64,000 nt of DNA, from contig NZ_BJFN01000010.1 of assembly GCF_014189855.1 (NCBI RefSeq), positions 1 to 64,000 of the forward strand. The letters are read 5' to 3'. The notes under the pieces are model-generated. The model worked only from the letters and a program-made list of their open reading frames with translations. It did not search any database and was not told the origin of the DNA. The stretch comes from Buttiauxella sp. A111 (GTDB taxonomy: Bacteria > Pseudomonadota > Gammaproteobacteria > Enterobacterales > Enterobacteriaceae). How positions within the stretch are numbered: the first letter of the stretch is position 1; every line of letters starts with the position of its first letter. The translations under genes were made by a program, and so were the position numbers. Shown here one piece after another: positions 31,067 to 41,961 of the stretch.

Positions 31067-32263
31067 CTACGTATTAGGATTATTTTGCAGAGTTAACAAC
31101 AGGCCGTCACGACGCATGGTCGCCGCTTCTTCAGGTTGGTGCAGACGATCCAGACAATCTGCCAGCCAGGCGTAATCAAACGCATCAGGGCGCTGTTTGA
31201 TGGCTTCGCGGAATGCCTCGCATGCGGGTTGCCATTCACCGTGCTTCATCAGCAACTGTCCCAGTGTGCTGTAAAGCAACGGACGATCGCCCTGAGTTTT
31301 GATCTGCTGACGAAGGGCTTTTTCGAGTTGCTCTGGGTTTCCTGATTTCAAACGCGGCATCAGCAACACCAGACGTTCATCAAACTGGCGTTTTAGACCA
31401 TCAAGGATAATTTCCTGCGCAGCGTCATGATCGTCACATTCAATGAGATGCTCCGCCATAGCGACCTGCAACGCCGTCTCGTGGCGTGTTTTACGGCTTT
31501 GGTTTTTCCACCAGGTTTTCAGGCCATCGTTACCTTGATCAGCCATCGCCTGATCCATCAAACCAATCCAGGCCTGGCGCTGAAGCTCTGCACGATGGGC
31601 TTCATCACTAACCTGTACTTTGTCCATTGCTGGCAAAATATCAAGCAGCGATCCCCACGCACCGGTACGAACATAAGCCATTTCAGCCAGACGCAGAACT
31701 TCTGGATGACGCGGAGCCGTTTCCAGTAATTTATCCACACCATGACGCGCTGCGTGATTCTCATTGCGAGCCAGTTGCAGGCGTACACGGGTAATTTCTA
31801 CTGGTAACTGATCGTGGTCTGCCAGCTCTGCCGCACGTTCGAGATGTTGGTTTGCCCGGATTTCATCGCCGCGCTGTTGTGCAGCTTCGGCGGCCAGCAA
31901 ATAGTTCACCACTGGCTGTTCCGCATGATCGGCATTTTTCAGCATGAGCTTTTCAACTTGCTGATAATCACCTTCTGCCAGTTTCAGCAATGCAGCTTTA
32001 GTTTGCTTACGCGCACGGCTGCTTTTACGTCCAACAAACCAACCACGTGTACGAGCACCGGTACGGAAAACACGACGCAGTAGCCACTCGATGGCGAACA
32101 GCACAACCATGCTCAGGATAAGAATGATCACCAGGCCCGTGACGCTGGTTTCCACGTTGTAATTGTCAGTCTGGATCAGCACATAGCCCTGATGCCCGGC
32201 AAGCATCGGCCCGAGGACGATCCCGGCGATCAACAACAGAAAGAGTAATAAGACTTTAATCAT
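31067..32263 (-). CDS. hemY: HemY, heme-biosynthesis-associated membrane protein
   Basis: This 398-residue inner-membrane protein has two N-terminal membrane helices (about 3-23 and 42-62) and then a cytoplasmic domain of TPR-like helical repeats. It lies in the hemCDXY operon, and the family is called HemY. Despite the shared name it is not protoporphyrinogen oxidase, and its biochemical role in enterobacteria is unsettled; a scaffolding role in heme synthesis has been proposed for the family. It starts two bases after the hemX stop. Confidence 0.93.
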   Translation of the reverse strand: MIKVLLLFLLLIAGIVLGPMLAGHQGYVLIQTDNYNVETSVTGLVIILILSMVVLFAIEWLLRRVFRTGARTRGWFVGRKSSRARKQTKAALLKLAEGDYQQVEKLMLKNADHAEQPVVNYLLAAEAAQQRGDEIRANQHLERAAELADHDQLPVEITRVRLQLARNENHAARHGVDKLLETAPRHPEVLRLAEMAYVRTGAWGSLLDILPAMDKVQVSDEAHRAELQRQAWIGLMDQAMADQGNDGLKTWWKNQSRKTRHETALQVAMAEHLIECDDHDAAQEIILDGLKRQFDERLVLLMPRLKSGNPEQLEKALRQQIKTQGDRPLLYSTLGQLLMKHGEWQPACEAFREAIKQRPDAFDYAWLADCLDRLHQPEEAATMRRDGLLLTLQNNPNT

Positions 32264-32265
32264 GC

Positions 32266-33453
32266 TTATTCTCCTTGAGTCGGTGCAGGCACCGGTGCTG
32301 GTACAGGTTCAGTTGGGACTGGAGCTGGCGCTGCGGTACTCGCAGCGGGCTGAGCGAGTAAATTGCGCACCCGAGTCTGCATCAGTTTTTCCAGCAAAGG
32401 TTGGCTTTCCAGCGTTTGCGGCACATCCATATTGATGCTTTGCTGGCTGAGAGAGTCCAGTTCATCGAGGAACGATTTGGTCACACTGTCGTTGGTATCG
32501 TAATAGGCACGAACCCAGGTAGAGACATTCTCCAGCGACTGCTTATAGGTTTCATCCTGATGACGTGGAACGGCTTGCGCTGCAACCAGCAGACGCGAGC
32601 GGATATTCTCACGCAGATAAACATCCTGGTTTGGTGCCAGAAGCGGAACCGCTGTTTCATCACGACGACGAATAGTAATGAAACTATCCATAAAGTTGTG
32701 CCAGCTTTTTGCCAGGTTCTGACGCCATTCCGTGACGGTGCTTGAAAGCTCGCTACCATCAGAGTCCATCGGCGTGTCATCGGTATTATTGTCTGCAAGG
32801 CGCAAGTTATCGACTTGATTAGAAAGCTGATTTAGCTTGAGGATAATCCCGTCGTAATCGACCTGAGTAATAGAAGACAGTGCAGCAATGTCATCTGTCA
32901 GCGCACGGCGAGCAACAAGCAGACTCGGATCATTCATGTCAGCAAGGCTGGCATCTGCACTTTTCAAAAGTGCAGCGGCGGTAGTGACATCCTGATCGCT
33001 CCACAGTTTTCGACCGGCCAGTTTCACCAGGAAATCGGACTGTGCTAACAGCCAGGTTTTCGCATCACTTCCAGAAATCGTCGCCACTTTTTGCTGTACT
33101 TCATCAAGCTCACGCGCCAGATTCGCCTGCTGACGATTCGACTCTTCGAGAGCCGACGCTTGCTGCTTGATGGTCGTTTCCAGCGCTGATTGCTGCTGTT
33201 CTTGCTGCTTTTGTAAGGCGATTAACTGTGTTGCCAGGGCATCGGTGTTGGCCGTTTGCGCCGCCGCCTGATGCTTGCCATAACTGTAAAGACCGCCACC
33301 TAGCGCCAGGGCAATAGCAATGGCAATCGCACCCAGGGCAATTCCGGCAATACCATTACGATTTTTTTTTGGTGGTTGTTCTGGAAGCGGTGCGCTTTCC
33401 ACCGCAGGTGTGGTCTCTTCAACCATGGCGGAGGTATTCTGTTGTTCCGTCAT
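32266..33453 (-). CDS. hemX: HemX membrane protein
   Basis: This 395-residue protein begins MTEQQNTSA and has one membrane helix near 33-53 ([18 protein letters not shown]). A coiled coil rich in Gln follows (about 65-125), then a periplasmic domain and a Pro/Ala/Val-rich tail ([13 protein letters not shown]). It is in the hemCDXY operon. It has been annotated as a possible uroporphyrinogen-III methyltransferase, but no SAM-binding domain is visible, so I regard that as unsupported. Confidence 0.92.
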   Translation of the reverse strand: MTEQQNTSAMVEETTPAVESAPLPEQPPKKNRNGIAGIALGAIAIAIALALGGGLYSYGKHQAAAQTANTDALATQLIALQKQQEQQQSALETTIKQQASALEESNRQQANLARELDEVQQKVATISGSDAKTWLLAQSDFLVKLAGRKLWSDQDVTTAAALLKSADASLADMNDPSLLVARRALTDDIAALSSITQVDYDGIILKLNQLSNQVDNLRLADNNTDDTPMDSDGSELSSTVTEWRQNLAKSWHNFMDSFITIRRRDETAVPLLAPNQDVYLRENIRSRLLVAAQAVPRHQDETYKQSLENVSTWVRAYYDTNDSVTKSFLDELDSLSQQSINMDVPQTLESQPLLEKLMQTRVRNLLAQPAASTAAPAPVPTEPVPAPVPAPTQGE

Positions 33454-33470
33454 TGTAGCGTCCCATTATT

Positions 33471-33530
33471 GTATACCCGTCAAAATCCAAGTTGCATGTG
33501 CGTCGCCGCCTTCCTGTAACTCGAATTATC
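33471..33530. repeat. Fragment of an intergenic palindromic repeat
   Basis: GTATACCCGTC... and GCCGCCTTCCTGTAACTCGAA between hemD and hemX share a 12-base core (GCCGCCTTCCTG) with the repeat after ilvC. It appears to be a truncated member of the same enterobacterial family and lies inside the operon. Confidence 0.5.
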
Positions 33531-33542
33531 TTAGGTTAAAGT

Positions 33543-34283
33543 TTATTGTAACGCGCGAAGCAGCGCGTCATTGTCTGCGTTATCGGCGACCCGAATATCT
33601 TGCCAGCCCAGATCCCGGGCAAGGTCTGCCAGACGCTCACTAACAACTAAGAGTTGGCAGTGGAGTAACCAGTTTTTTCGATACCATTCGGGAATGAGCG
33701 CATAAAGTTGCTGTAGCATTTCACCGCTGGTCACGACCAGCGTTGAAACCCCACGCTCGCGCCAGCGAAAGGCTTCTTCTGTTCCATCATAAATTCTGGC
33801 ACTTCTTTGGTAACATTCGCAGAACGTCACTTCTGCACCGCGTTCTGTCAGCGTTTCACCTAACAGTTCACGGCCACCATTGCCGCGTAAAATGAGCGCT
33901 CGTTTCCCGGCAACATTCTGTAATTCAGGTAATTGTAGCAAGACTTCCGACGTTTCCCGATCTTGTGGATAACGAACCGGCAAATGGCTGACTGTATGAA
34001 ACGCTAATGCAGTCGTACGTCCAATCGCAAACCAGGCAAGATTTGCAGGCCATGACATCGCATTTTGGCTTAATTGTGGCTGGGCATAATGTATGACGTG
34101 CTGCGATAGAACGAAAACCAGATCGCCTGCGGAAAGGCTCGCGAGCATTGCCGGCAGTTTGTCCAACTGTCGGCCTGGGGAAAACTCGATGAGAGGGAAG
34201 CTGTACGCCACCTGCCCCAGTGCGCGCAGTCTGCTCACTAACTCGTCCCCTGCGGGCGAAGGGCGGGTGACAAGGATCGTCAT
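33543..34283 (-). CDS. hemD: Uroporphyrinogen-III synthase
   Basis: This 246-residue enzyme cyclises hydroxymethylbilane to uroporphyrinogen III with inversion of ring D. Two alpha/beta domains are expected, with family patterns [17 protein letters not shown] at the start and [11 protein letters not shown] in the C-terminal half. Length equals E. coli HemD. It overlaps the hemC stop by four bases, consistent with coupled expression of consecutive enzymes. Confidence 0.96.
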   Translation of the reverse strand: MTILVTRPSPAGDELVSRLRALGQVAYSFPLIEFSPGRQLDKLPAMLASLSAGDLVFVLSQHVIHYAQPQLSQNAMSWPANLAWFAIGRTTALAFHTVSHLPVRYPQDRETSEVLLQLPELQNVAGKRALILRGNGGRELLGETLTERGAEVTFCECYQRSARIYDGTEEAFRWRERGVSTLVVTSGEMLQQLYALIPEWYRKNWLLHCQLLVVSERLADLARDLGWQDIRVADNADNDALLRALQ

Positions 34284-35221
34284 GCCGGAGCATCTCCGTC
34301 ATAAACTGCGGCCAGAATTTCACGGGCGCCTTTATCAAGGAGTTCTTCAGCAAGGGAAACACCCATGGCTTCGGCATCTTCTGGTTTACCACGACGTTCA
34401 CCGCGAACCAGGATTGAACCATCGGGTGCGCCTACTAATGCCCGCAGCCATAACTCGCCATTGCTTAATTCGGCATAGCTGCCGATTGGCACCTGGCATC
34501 CGCCTTCAAGACGCATGTTCATGGCGCGCTCTGCGCGGACGCGAATCGCTGTTTCTTCGTGATTTAGCGACTCAAGCAACTCCTGAGTACGTATATCGTC
34601 AAGGCGACACTCGATTCCGACAGCTCCCTGGCCCACAGCGGGAAGAGAAACTTCAGCTGGCAAGGCGTAACGAATGCGGGATTGCAATTCAAGGCGGTTA
34701 AGACCGGCGACGGCAAGAATAATCGCATCGTAGTCACCGTTATCGAGTTTACCCAAACGGGTGCCGACGTTGCCGCGTAATGAACGAATGACCAGGTCCG
34801 GGCGACGCTCGGCAATCTGGCATTGGCGGCGGAGGCTTGATGTACCGACTACGCTGCCAGCCGGCAAATCATCAAGGTTGGCGAAATTGTTGGAAACAAA
34901 GGCATCACGTGGATCATCGCGCTCGCAAATTGTCACCAGGCCAAGCCCTTCAGGAAACTCGACAGGTACATCTTTCATTGAATGCACTGCGATATCTGCA
35001 CGCCCTTCAAGAAGGGCGAGCTCTAACTCTTTGACAAACAATCCCTTGCCGCCAACTTTTGCCAGCGGTGTATCAAGAATGATGTCGCCACGCGTAACCA
35101 TAGGCACCAGTTCAACCGTGAGCTGGGGATGGTTCGCCATCAGGCGTTGTTTGACATAATGTGCTTGCCAAAGTGCTAATGGGCTTTGGCGAGTGGCAAT
35201 TCTTAATACATTGTCTAACAT
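34280..35221 (-). CDS. hemC: Porphobilinogen deaminase (hydroxymethylbilane synthase)
   Basis: This 313-residue enzyme links four porphobilinogens into hydroxymethylbilane. The catalytic Asp lies in VHSMKDVP near residue 84 and the dipyrromethane-cofactor cysteine in [15 protein letters not shown] near 242. It is first gene of hemCDXY, divergent from cyaA. Confidence 0.97.
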   Translation of the reverse strand: MLDNVLRIATRQSPLALWQAHYVKQRLMANHPQLTVELVPMVTRGDIILDTPLAKVGGKGLFVKELELALLEGRADIAVHSMKDVPVEFPEGLGLVTICERDDPRDAFVSNNFANLDDLPAGSVVGTSSLRRQCQIAERRPDLVIRSLRGNVGTRLGKLDNGDYDAIILAVAGLNRLELQSRIRYALPAEVSLPAVGQGAVGIECRLDDIRTQELLESLNHEETAIRVRAERAMNMRLEGGCQVPIGSYAELSNGELWLRALVGAPDGSILVRGERRGKPEDAEAMGVSLAEELLDKGAREILAAVYDGDAPA

Positions 35222-35390
35222 TGCTAGTTACCGTAATTATCGTCCCTGACCATCCTACCACTCTTCACGGAAGGCTGTCAGTTTCAACGGTTTTTCGGAA
35301 AAGAGGGATGTCTTTCGTATTATGGAATATAAAGCAGGGAGCCGGAGAGGAACTTGGCGTGTAGCGCATCTTTCTTTACGGTCAACCAGC

Positions 35391-35443
35391 AAGGTGTTAA
35401 ATTGATCACGTTTCCAGCAATTCTTTGCCTTGTCGTTTATAAT
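35391..35443 (+). promoter_or_regulatory. cyaA P2 promoter with CRP site
   Basis: GGTGTTAAATTGATCACGTT (35393-35412) matches the CRP site known to overlap the main cyaA promoter in E. coli, where CRP-cAMP represses adenylate cyclase. A TATAAT -10 lies at 35438-35443. The 281-base gap from hemC to cyaA also holds the hemC promoter. No gene is seen there. Confidence 0.8.
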
Positions 35444-35502
35444 AGAGGCAACAACCGGGAAACGGGTTTTTTCGAAATACTGAAACCATCAGGCGATATG
35501 TC

Positions 35503-38055
35503 TTGTACCTCTATATTGAGACTCTTAAACAGAGACTGGATGCCATTAACCAACTGCGTGTAGATCGCGCACTTGCTGCCATGGGGCCTGCTTTCCAACA
35601 GGTCTACAGTCTTCTGCCAACATTGCTACATTATCATCACCCGCTGATGCCAGGTTACCTTGAGGGTAACGTTCCACATGGCATTTGCATCTACACGCCT
35701 GATGAAACCCAACGCCACTACCTAAACGAACTCGAATTGATGCGTGGCATGCCGCCGCAGAAAACCGATCTGGGTGAATTACCTATTACAGGTCTTTATT
35801 CAATGGGCAGCACCTCGTCCGTTGGGCAGAGCTGTTCATCCGATTTGGATATTTGGGTGTGTCACCAGTCCTGGCTCGATAACGACGAGCGCCAGTTACT
35901 GCAACGCAAATGTAGTGTGCTGGAAAGCTGGGCAGCATCCTTAGGTGTTGAAGTCAGCTTCTTCCTGATTGACGAAAACCGCTTCCGCCACAATGAAAGT
36001 GGCAGCCTGGGCGGCGAAGATTGTGGTTCTACACAACACATCTTGTTGCTGGATGAATTTTATCGTACTGCGGTGCGCCTGGCCGGGAAACGTATTCTCT
36101 GGAGTATGGTTCCGGGTGATGAAGAAGATCATTACGACGATTACGTGATGAGTCTCTATTCTCAGGGCGTGCTCACACCAAACGAGTGGCTTGATCTCGG
36201 TGGTTTAAGTTCCCTTTCGGCTGAAGAGTACTTTGGTGCCAGCCTTTGGCAGCTCTATAAAAGTATCGACTCCCCTTATAAAGCGGTGCTGAAAACGCTG
36301 CTGCTGGAAGCTTATTCCTGGGAATATCCAAACACGCGTTTGCTGGCAAAAGACATCAAACAACGTTTGCATGATGGTGAGATAGTCTCTTTCGGGCTTG
36401 ATCCGTATTGCATGATGTTGGAACGAGTAACCCACTATCTTTCGCAAATCGAAGACAACGCACGTCTGGATTTAGTGCGCCGTTGCTTCTATCTCAAAGT
36501 GTGCGAAAAACTTTCCCGTGAACGTGCGTGCGTTGGCTGGCGTCGTGAAGTATTAAGCCAACTGGTCAAAGATTGGGGCTGGGACGAAGCACGCCTGGCG
36601 ATGCTGGATAACCGCGCCAACTGGAAAATAGACCAGGTTCGTGATGCACATAACGAGCTTCTGGATGCGATGATGCAAAGCTATCGCAACCTGATTCGTT
36701 TCGCGCGCCGCAATAATCTGAGCGTCAGTGCAAGCCCACAAGATATTGGTGTTTTAACCCGTAAATTGTATGCGGCGTTTGAAGCGCTGCCGGGCAAAGT
36801 GACATTGGTTAACCCACAGATCTCCCCTGATCTGTCTGAACCCAATCTGACCTTTATCCATGTGCCGCCGGGCCGTGCCAACCGTTCAGGCTGGTATCTG
36901 TACAACCGTGCGCCGAACATGGACTCCATCATCAGCCATCAACCGCTGGAATATAACCGTTATCTTAATAAGCTGGTGGCATGGGCCTACTTCAATGGCT
37001 TGCTGACTTCCCGCACCCGTCTGTTTATTAAGGGCAACGGTATTTGTGATTTACCAAAACTGCAGGAAATGGTTGCCGATGTGTCGCACCATTTCCCGCT
37101 GCGTTTGCCTGCACCAACAGCGAAAGCGTTGTATAGCCCATGTGAAATTCGCCATTTAGCTATTATCGTTAACCTCGAATATGACCCGACAGCGGCATTC
37201 CGCAATCAGGTTGTTCATTTCGATTTCCGTAAGCTGGATGTATTCAGTTTCGGGCAGCAACAGCAGTGCCTGGTGGGAAGCGTTGATTTGCTTTACCGCA
37301 ACTCATGGAATGAAGTGCGTACGCTGCACTTCAATGGTGAACAGTCCATGATTGAAGCCCTGAAAACGATTCTGGGCAAAATGCACCAGGATGCGGCGCC
37401 ACCTGATAGCGTTGAAGTTTTCTGCTATAGCCAGCATCTGCGTGGGCTAATCCGCACTCGAGTACAGCAACTGGTTTCTGAATGTATCGACTTCCGTTTG
37501 TCGAGCACTCGCCAGGAGCCTGGCCGCTTTAAAGCGTTGCGGATCTCTGGCCAAACGTGGGGACTGTTCTTCGAACGTCTAAGCGTATCGGTGCAAAAAC
37601 TAGAAAATGCGGTCGAGTTCTACGGCGCGATTTCGCATAACAAACTGCATGGTTTGTCAGTGCAAGTTGAAACCAACCAGGTTCAACTGCCGTCGGTGGT
37701 CGATGGGTTTGCCAGCGAAGGGATCATTCAATTCTTCTTTGAAGAAGCGAATGAGGATCAAGGATTCAATATCTACATTCTTGATGAGAGCAACCGGGCA
37801 GAGGTATATCACCACTGCGAAGGTAGCAAAGAAGATTTAGTGCGTGACGTTAGCCGTTTCTACTCATCGTCGCACGATCGCTTTACCTACGGCTCAAGCT
37901 TTATCAACTTCAACCTGCCGCAGTTTTATCAGATTGTGAAAGTGGATGGGCGCTCTCAGATCATTCCGTTCCGCAACCAGGCTATCACAGCAGCGACGCC
38001 AGCTAATCATGACGATAGCTCAACACCGCTGCTTCAACAGTACAGCAATAGCTAA
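35503..38055 (+). CDS. cyaA: Adenylate cyclase, class I
   Basis: This 850-residue enzyme makes cAMP for CRP-dependent regulation. The start is TTG at 35503 (reads M-Y-L-Y-I-E-T-L), the conserved inefficient start of enterobacterial cyaA. The nucleotidyltransferase motif [18 protein letters not shown] is near residue 103. The C-terminal half is the glucose-sensitive regulatory region, where phosphorylated EIIA-Glc acts in E. coli. It is convergent with cyaY, with two bases between the stops. Confidence 0.97.
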   Translation: MYLYIETLKQRLDAINQLRVDRALAAMGPAFQQVYSLLPTLLHYHHPLMPGYLEGNVPHGICIYTPDETQRHYLNELELMRGMPPQKTDLGELPITGLYSMGSTSSVGQSCSSDLDIWVCHQSWLDNDERQLLQRKCSVLESWAASLGVEVSFFLIDENRFRHNESGSLGGEDCGSTQHILLLDEFYRTAVRLAGKRILWSMVPGDEEDHYDDYVMSLYSQGVLTPNEWLDLGGLSSLSAEEYFGASLWQLYKSIDSPYKAVLKTLLLEAYSWEYPNTRLLAKDIKQRLHDGEIVSFGLDPYCMMLERVTHYLSQIEDNARLDLVRRCFYLKVCEKLSRERACVGWRREVLSQLVKDWGWDEARLAMLDNRANWKIDQVRDAHNELLDAMMQSYRNLIRFARRNNLSVSASPQDIGVLTRKLYAAFEALPGKVTLVNPQISPDLSEPNLTFIHVPPGRANRSGWYLYNRAPNMDSIISHQPLEYNRYLNKLVAWAYFNGLLTSRTRLFIKGNGICDLPKLQEMVADVSHHFPLRLPAPTAKALYSPCEIRHLAIIVNLEYDPTAAFRNQVVHFDFRKLDVFSFGQQQQCLVGSVDLLYRNSWNEVRTLHFNGEQSMIEALKTILGKMHQDAAPPDSVEVFCYSQHLRGLIRTRVQQLVSECIDFRLSSTRQEPGRFKALRISGQTWGLFFERLSVSVQKLENAVEFYGAISHNKLHGLSVQVETNQVQLPSVVDGFASEGIIQFFFEEANEDQGFNIYILDESNRAEVYHHCEGSKEDLVRDVSRFYSSSHDRFTYGSSFINFNLPQFYQIVKVDGRSQIIPFRNQAITAATPANHDDSSTPLLQQYSNS

Positions 38056-38057
38056 AG

Positions 38058-38378
38058 CTAGCTAAAACTAACCGGCTCTCCGGCTTGCTGCGTGCAAGCC
38101 TCTTCCAGCAACGCCCAAAACTCAGCGCCGCTGCGATCGCAAATCCAGAGATCCCCTTTCAGGTCAAAATGGTAGCCGCCACTTTTGGTCGCAAGCCAGA
38201 CCTGATGCAGAGGCTCCTGGCGATTGATAATAATTTTGCTGCGGTTCTCAAAACTCAGGCTCAGCACGCCACCATTGATTTCGCAGTCAATATCGCTGTC
38301 CCCATCCCAGTCATCCAGGCGTTCTTCGATTGTTGACCACAGGCCATCAGCCAGGCGATGAAATTCACTGTCGTTCAT
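38058..38378 (-). CDS. cyaY: CyaY (bacterial frataxin)
   Basis: This 106-residue frataxin homologue binds iron and modulates the IscS iron-sulfur assembly machine. The acidic ridge is seen in [16 protein letters not shown] near residues 18-33, and the family core [20 protein letters not shown] follows. Same length as E. coli CyaY. It is convergent with cyaA and divergent from lptM. Confidence 0.97.
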   Translation of the reverse strand: MNDSEFHRLADGLWSTIEERLDDWDGDSDIDCEINGGVLSLSFENRSKIIINRQEPLHQVWLATKSGGYHFDLKGDLWICDRSGAEFWALLEEACTQQAGEPVSFS

Positions 38379-38506
38379 ATCTTTTTCTCAGTTGTTCGTC
38401 TTCAGGGCAGTATAAAAGCAACACCCGTGAATAGAAAAGAGTATTGCTTTTCAGGGATCACCTGCGATGATAGAAGACAGAATATTGGATTACAGGCATC
38501 TCAATA

Positions 38507-38713
38507 ATGAAGAAAATTTTCTGCCCACTGGCATTTATGCTGGCACTTTTCAGTCTTTCTGGCTGCGGTCTTAAAGGGCCTCTGTACTTTCCGCCTGCCG
38601 ATGGTAAAACCAAACCCGCGACTCAGGTAAGCCCTGAGAAAAAGACCCAATCGGCGACGCCAGACCGCAATAATCGTGGTACGGATAACGCACCGACTCA
38701 GGTTATCTACTAG
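38507..38713 (+). CDS. lptM: LptM (YifL) lipoprotein
   Basis: This 68-residue lipoprotein has a signal peptide and a lipobox LSGC at about residues 17-20, followed by GLKGPLYFPPAD, the conserved core of YifL. LptM has been reported to help LptD adopt its native disulfide pattern in the outer membrane. The tail is Thr/Pro/Gln-rich. It sits 38 bases upstream of dapF, as in E. coli. Confidence 0.92.
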   Translation: MKKIFCPLAFMLALFSLSGCGLKGPLYFPPADGKTKPATQVSPEKKTQSATPDRNNRGTDNAPTQVIY

Positions 38714-38751
38714 CTAATTATCGATAAGTAGCCGCGTATATGGAGCAGAAG

Positions 38752-39576
38752 ATGCAGTTTTCGAAGATGCATGGCCTTGGTAATGACTTTATGGTCGTCG
38801 ACGCGGTGACTCAAAACGTCTATTTCTCCCCTGAGCTGATTCGCCGCCTGGCCGACAGACATCTGGGAGTGGGTTTCGATCAGTTGCTGGTGGTTGAGCC
38901 ACCTTACGATCCTGACCTGGATTTCCATTACCGTATTTTCAACGCCGATGGCAGCGAAGTTTCTCAATGCGGCAATGGTGCGCGTTGTTTCGCGCGTTTT
39001 GTGCGCCTGAAAGGGCTGACTAACAAACGCGATATTCGCGTCAGCACTGCCAATGGTCGCATGGTCCTCAGCGTGACCGAAGATGAGCTGGTGTGCGTGA
39101 ATATGGGTGAGCCGAATTTCGAGCCATCCGCCGTGCCGTTTCGCGCAAACAAAGCGGAAAAGACCTATATTATGCGTGCCGCCGAACAAACCATTATGTG
39201 TGGCGTTGTCTCGATGGGTAACCCGCATTGCGTTATTCAAGTCGATGATGTGACGACGGCTGCAGTGGAAACATTGGGGCCGGTGATGGAAAACCATGAG
39301 CGTTTCCCGGAGCGCGCGAATATCGGCTTTATGCAGGTCGTGACGAAAGAGCATATCCGCCTGCGTGTTTATGAGCGCGGCGCGGGGGAAACTCAAGCTT
39401 GTGGTAGTGGAGCTTGCGGCGCAGTTGCCGTGGGCATCTTGCAAGGAATACTTGCGGAACAGGTTCGCGTAGAGCTGCCTGGTGGCCGCCTTGATATCGC
39501 CTGGAAAGGGCCGGGAAATCCGCTATTTATGACCGGTCCGGCGGCCCATGTCTATGATGGATTTATACATCTATGA
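38752..39576 (+). CDS. dapF: Diaminopimelate epimerase
   Basis: This 274-residue PLP-independent epimerase converts LL- to meso-diaminopimelate for lysine and peptidoglycan. The two catalytic cysteines lie in the twin motifs SQCGNGARC (near 73) and QACGSGACG (near 217). I use the ATG at 38752 (MQFSKMHGL), which has GGAG upstream and matches E. coli; the frame opens four codons earlier. It overlaps yigA by four bases. Confidence 0.97.
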   Translation: MQFSKMHGLGNDFMVVDAVTQNVYFSPELIRRLADRHLGVGFDQLLVVEPPYDPDLDFHYRIFNADGSEVSQCGNGARCFARFVRLKGLTNKRDIRVSTANGRMVLSVTEDELVCVNMGEPNFEPSAVPFRANKAEKTYIMRAAEQTIMCGVVSMGNPHCVIQVDDVTTAAVETLGPVMENHERFPERANIGFMQVVTKEHIRLRVYERGAGETQACGSGACGAVAVGILQGILAEQVRVELPGGRLDIAWKGPGNPLFMTGPAAHVYDGFIHL

Positions 39577-40277
39577 AGAACGCCGAGGAACAGCAAGAAG
39601 CCGTACTGGAACTGGATGACCGTGTTGTAGCGGAGTATCTACTACGTCATCCCGATTTCTTTATTCGTAACGCCCAGCATGTAGAACAGATGCAAGTACC
39701 GCATCCGGTGCGCGGTACTGTATCGTTGGTTGAGTGGCACATGGCGCGCAGCCGTAACCATATCAATTTTCTTGAAGAAAACATGACCTTGTTGATGGAA
39801 CAAGCGAGTGCCAACGAAGGGCTTTTCTATCGCTTACTGAAATTGCAGGGTCGCCTGGCTTCTGCAACCAGCTTGCAGGAAATGCTCAACCGTCTGCACC
39901 GTTGGGCGCGTGAAATGGGTCTGGCTGGCGCGAATGTGCGTCTTTTTGCAGACCGTTGGCGGATTGGTGCTCCTTCTGATTTTACTCATTTGGCACTGAG
40001 TCGACAGGCTTTCGAGTCGCTTCGCATTCAACGTCTGGGCGACCGACAGCATTATCTCGGGTCGCTGAACGGCCCTGAGTTACTGGTTGTTTTGCCTCAG
40101 GCAAAAGCTATTGGTTCTGTGGCACTGTCGCTGTTAGGAAGTGATGCGGATTTAGGCGTGCTGGTGTTCAGTAGCCGCGATCCTCAGCATTATCAGGAAG
40201 GGCAAGGCACGCAATTACTGCACGAACTGGCGCTGATGCTGCCCGATCTTCTGGAGCGTTGGATCGAGCGAGTATGA
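39573..40277 (+). CDS. yigA: YigA, DUF484 family protein
   Basis: This 234-residue protein of the DUF484 family, related to GAF-like domains, has no known activity. It starts with an acidic stretch, then [12 protein letters not shown], and a C-terminal GAF-like half. It lies between dapF and xerC with four-base overlaps on both sides, an order kept across enterobacteria, which implies co-expression with them. Confidence 0.92.
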   Translation: MKNAEEQQEAVLELDDRVVAEYLLRHPDFFIRNAQHVEQMQVPHPVRGTVSLVEWHMARSRNHINFLEENMTLLMEQASANEGLFYRLLKLQGRLASATSLQEMLNRLHRWAREMGLAGANVRLFADRWRIGAPSDFTHLALSRQAFESLRIQRLGDRQHYLGSLNGPELLVVLPQAKAIGSVALSLLGSDADLGVLVFSSRDPQHYQEGQGTQLLHELALMLPDLLERWIERV

Positions 40278-41179
40278 CCGTCTCCCCGCTGCAATCCTCT
40301 GTCGATGGCTTTCTGCGCTACCTGAAAGTAGAGCGCCAGCTAAGCCCGCTGACCTTGCTTAATTATGGTCGTCAGTTGGCTGCGATTATCGGCCTTGCCG
40401 CTGAGATGAAGTTGAACTCCTGGCAGCAGTGCGATGCAGCGGTGGTTCGTTCCCTGGCCGTTCGCAGCCGCAAGGCAGGTCTTGGGCCGTCAAGCCTGGC
40501 ATTACGTCTCTCCGCGCTTCGCAGTTTCTTCGACTGGTGTGTCAGCCAGGGTGAACTTAAAGCCAATCCCGCAAAAGGTATAACGACGCCGAAAGCTGGC
40601 CGTCACCTGCCCAAAAATATCGATGTCGATGACGTTAACCGTCTACTGGATATCGACATTAACGATCCGCTTGCGGTACGCGACCGTGCAATGCTGGAAG
40701 TCATGTACGGAGCAGGGCTGCGTCTTTCTGAACTGGTTAATATGGATTGTCGTCATATTGACCTGACGACGGGCGAAGTTTGGGTGATGGGGAAAGGCAG
40801 CAAAGAGCGTCGGGTTCCGGTGGGGAAATCTGCCGTTATCTGGGTTGAGCACTGGCTGGATTTGCGTGAGCTTTTTGGTCCGGATGACGATGCGCTGTTT
40901 CTCTCAAAACAAGGGAAGCGTATTTCAACGCGCAACGTCCAGAAACGTTTTAGCGAGTGGGGGATAAAACAGGGGCTGAACAGCCATGTACATCCACACA
41001 AACTGCGTCACTCGTTTGCCACGCATATGCTGGAATCCAGCGGTGATTTGCGCGGCGTGCAGGAGTTATTAGGCCACGCCAATCTTTCCACGACGCAAAT
41101 CTATACCCATCTCGACTTCCAACACTTAGCCTCAGTGTATGATGCTGCCCATCCACGCGCTAAACGAGGGAAATCGTAA
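40274..41179 (+). CDS. xerC: Tyrosine recombinase XerC
   Basis: This 301-residue site-specific recombinase acts with XerD at dif to resolve chromosome dimers. A SAM-like N-terminal DNA-binding domain precedes the catalytic domain. Catalytic residues are seen in GAGLRLSEL (Arg), GKGSKERR (Lys), [13 protein letters not shown] (His, Arg), [11 protein letters not shown] (His) and IYTHL (Tyr nucleophile). I use ATG 40274, overlapping the yigA stop. It shares one base with yigB. Confidence 0.97.
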   Translation: MTVSPLQSSVDGFLRYLKVERQLSPLTLLNYGRQLAAIIGLAAEMKLNSWQQCDAAVVRSLAVRSRKAGLGPSSLALRLSALRSFFDWCVSQGELKANPAKGITTPKAGRHLPKNIDVDDVNRLLDIDINDPLAVRDRAMLEVMYGAGLRLSELVNMDCRHIDLTTGEVWVMGKGSKERRVPVGKSAVIWVEHWLDLRELFGPDDDALFLSKQGKRISTRNVQKRFSEWGIKQGLNSHVHPHKLRHSFATHMLESSGDLRGVQELLGHANLSTTQIYTHLDFQHLASVYDAAHPRAKRGKS

Positions 41180-41895
41180 TGCATTTTTACCGCCCATTAG
41201 GGACTATTGCCGCGCTCACTTTTGATCTCGACGATACGCTGTACGACAACCGTGCGGTGATTGAGCGTACCGAGCGGGAATCAATGAGCTTCGTGCAGAA
41301 TTACCATCCGAAGCTAAACCATCTTCAACGTCCCGATTTTTTGCGTATTCGACATGCGCTGCGCCTCGCAGAGCCAGATATTTATCACGATGTCACCGAA
41401 TGGCGTCGCCGTGCGGTAGAACACGCGATGTTAAACGCGGGTCTCTCGGCAGAGGAAGCCTCCGCAGGCGCACAGGCATCGATGGAGAACTTTGCCCACT
41501 GGCGTAGTCAAATCGACGTGCCGCAAGAAACTCACGACACGCTGGCTGCGCTTGCTAAAAAGTGGCCGCTGGTGGCGATTACCAACGGTAACGCCGAGCC
41601 CCATCTTTTTGGCCTCGATCAGTACTTTAAGTTTGTCTTGCGAGCGGGTCCTCATGGGCGTTCCAAGCCCTTCAACGACATGTATCATTTGGCAGCAGAA
41701 AAGCTGAATGTGCCGCTCGGCCATATCCTGCATGTTGGCGATGACCTGACGACGGATGTCGCAGGGGCGATTCGCAGCGGGTTACAGGCGTGCTGGATAA
41801 ACCTGCGCGATGGCGACTTGATGCAGATTGATGACAGCCGTTTATTGCCACATCTGGAAATTTCGCAGTTGGCATCCCTCACCGCGCTGATATAA
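41179..41895 (+). CDS. yigB: YigB, FMN phosphatase (HAD family)
   Basis: This 238-residue HAD-superfamily phosphatase has motif [12 protein letters not shown] near residue 16, with nucleophile and acid Asp residues, and motif [15 protein letters not shown] near 188. E. coli YigB dephosphorylates FMN. It starts within the xerC stop codon and ends 66 bases before uvrD. Confidence 0.94.
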   Translation: MHFYRPLGTIAALTFDLDDTLYDNRAVIERTERESMSFVQNYHPKLNHLQRPDFLRIRHALRLAEPDIYHDVTEWRRRAVEHAMLNAGLSAEEASAGAQASMENFAHWRSQIDVPQETHDTLAALAKKWPLVAITNGNAEPHLFGLDQYFKFVLRAGPHGRSKPFNDMYHLAAEKLNVPLGHILHVGDDLTTDVAGAIRSGLQACWINLRDGDLMQIDDSRLLPHLEISQLASLTALI

Positions 41896-41905
41896 TCATC
41901 AACAA

Positions 41906-41925
41906 CTCTGTATAAAATTCCAGGG
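41906..41925 (+). promoter_or_regulatory. LexA box of uvrD
   Basis: CTG-N10-CAG (41908-41923) with an A/T-rich interior (TATAAAATTC) lies in the yigB-uvrD gap. uvrD is a known SOS gene with a LexA site at this position in E. coli. Confidence 0.8.
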
Positions 41926-41961
41926 GTGGCTGACCGCCACTTCTCTTACGTGGCGGTGCCA

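Noticed and set aside
31067-33453. HemX as a SAM-dependent methyltransferase and HemY as protoporphyrinogen oxidase
   Set aside because: Neither shows SAM- or FAD-binding motifs; these names come from old annotation.
41926-41961. Upstream extension of uvrD by 12 codons
   Set aside because: It starts next to the LexA box; the MDVSYLL start equals the known family N-terminus.
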